Shown here one piece after another: positions 63,329 through 64,000 of a stretch of DNA of 64,000 bases (position 1 is the stretch's first letter; each line of letters opens with the position of its first letter). A program made the translations under genes and the position numbers. This stretch comes from Cladophialophora immunda (taxonomy: Eukaryota > Ascomycota > Eurotiomycetes > Chaetothyriales > Herpotrichiellaceae): the NCBI RefSeq assembly GCF_000835495.1, contig NW_015622541.1, forward strand, positions 4,340,001 to 4,404,000, in the 5' to 3' direction. The notes under the pieces were generated by a model. That model was not told the origin of the DNA. It saw only the letters and a list, made by a program, of their open reading frames with translations, and did no database searches.

Positions 63329-64000
63329 TCAAGCCGTGTCCTCCTCCATGTAATCTCCGTTCAATCCATTTGCTGCGGCCATGTCACTGTTCATGATCTG
63401 CTCCTGGATCCCCGGGACGCCAGTCTCGCCTGCGAGTTCGTCGGGTTGGTCCTTCCAGAGGCCGTCGTGGTGGACTTTCATGGCTGTGGGTTATCTCCAA
63501 TTAGTAATGCTATTGAAAGCGACAAAAACCAACGCGGAAAGGGGGAGAAAGACTCACTGGTTGGGAAGGGATACCACGAACTCCAGTCCTCCAACATAAA
63601 CACCTCCACGGTACCAGGGTTGGCCTTGGGGTCGCTGCTAGTAGGGTTGGGCGCCGGCACCGTCTTCTTGAGCTGGCCTTGTGGGCCGGGCGCACGTCTG
63701 AGATTCTTCAATTTGGCAAACACCTTCAGTTGGGCTGCCATGGCCACCTCCACCATCGGACGCCCGAGACATGCGTGTGGACCGTATCCGTGGTGGATGT
63801 AAAGAGATCGGTCGCGGGTAGGATCGATGGTGTGAGGGTTGGGGAAGACACTCTCGTCCAAGCCGGCCGCGATGAAGTCGACGTAGATTTGGTCGCCGGC
63901 CTTGACTGGAACTTTCTGGCCGTTGTCAGGGATGACAGTGTCGATGTTGGCCTTGCGAAGCAGCCCGAACGCCGCCGGGGCCAGGCGGTTCGCTTCGAGC
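63329..64000 (-). CDS. Ppo-type fatty-acid dioxygenase/P450 fusion (linoleate diol synthase-like), C-terminal part only
   Basis: Two exons are visible, 63558-64000 (continuing past the edge) and 63329-63483, joined by GTGAGT...CACAG in phase 1. About 200 C-terminal residues are present. The first shows the P450 heme region YIHHGYGPHACLGR with the thiolate Cys, preceded by VPVKAGDQIYVDF and DESVFPNPHTIDPTRD, and ends in VFMLEDWSSWYPFPT. The last exon begins MKVHHDGLWKD. This ending is characteristic of fungal Ppo enzymes, in which an N-terminal heme peroxidase-like dioxygenase makes hydroperoxy fatty acids and the P450 domain rearranges them to diols (psi factors controlling sporulation). The dioxygenase half is outside the window, so activity type (8R- or 10R-) cannot be read. 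Confidence 0.85.

Overview
The window is nuclear DNA of a filamentous ascomycete (Pezizomycotina). Genes carry short spliceosomal introns (mostly 45-130 nt, GT...AG with CTAAC/CTGAC-like branch sites). Families typical of that group are present: a HET-NACHT-WD40 receptor, a Zn(II)2Cys6 regulator with a fungal-specific middle region, a GT69 CAP59-like transferase, and a Ppo-type fatty-acid oxygenase. The class cannot be fixed from the sequence alone. I see no rRNA or tRNA gene, no CRISPR array and no intact transposon.

1-14 kb: the 3' end of a coiled-coil protein; SNU13 and the V-ATPase c subunit (vma-3) on a shared divergent promoter; a nuclear-looking protein with a PD-(D/E)XK-like core and a 25-residue tandem repeat; the mitoribosomal/COX1-expression factor COX24 (mS38); a Ser/Thr-rich secreted protein; a small Dabb protein. 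14-31 kb: a Helo-like/ankyrin STAND-related gene with an apparent frameshift; the tRNA ct6A dehydratase (TCD); ISY1; a small secreted protein; the GT69 transferase; HTD2-like dehydratase; CENP-T; SURF1; and a GDSL esterase (IAH1-like) with an unclear 5' end.

31.5-36 kb is an accessory island. A frameshifted Ty1/copia RNase H fragment lies between the esterase and the HET-NACHT-WD40 gene. That receptor has an in-frame TGA where its last conserved segment begins, with 50 more open codons behind it. 37-44 kb holds a UBX-domain protein, two more secreted Ser/Thr- or Cys-rich proteins, and a conserved acidic protein of unknown role.

44.5-58 kb carries genes that fit one pathway, the non-phosphorylating L-rhamnose route: a lactonase-type amidohydrolase, an SDR that could be the sugar dehydrogenase, a Zn(II)2Cys6 regulator, and a clear L-rhamnonate dehydratase divergent from that regulator. 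The aldolase of the route and a sugar transporter are not in the window. The middle of this region (46.6-53.1 kb) is gene-poor. The right end (58.6-64 kb) is redox-rich: an NTF2/SnoaL-like plus flavin monooxygenase fusion, a pyridine-nucleotide disulfide oxidoreductase, and the C-terminus of a Ppo-type fatty-acid dioxygenase/P450 that runs off the edge.

Most spliced models were built by hand, requiring canonical splice sites and an unbroken reading frame. Where that failed (ankyrin gene, GDSL esterase, end of the NLR) the entry says so.
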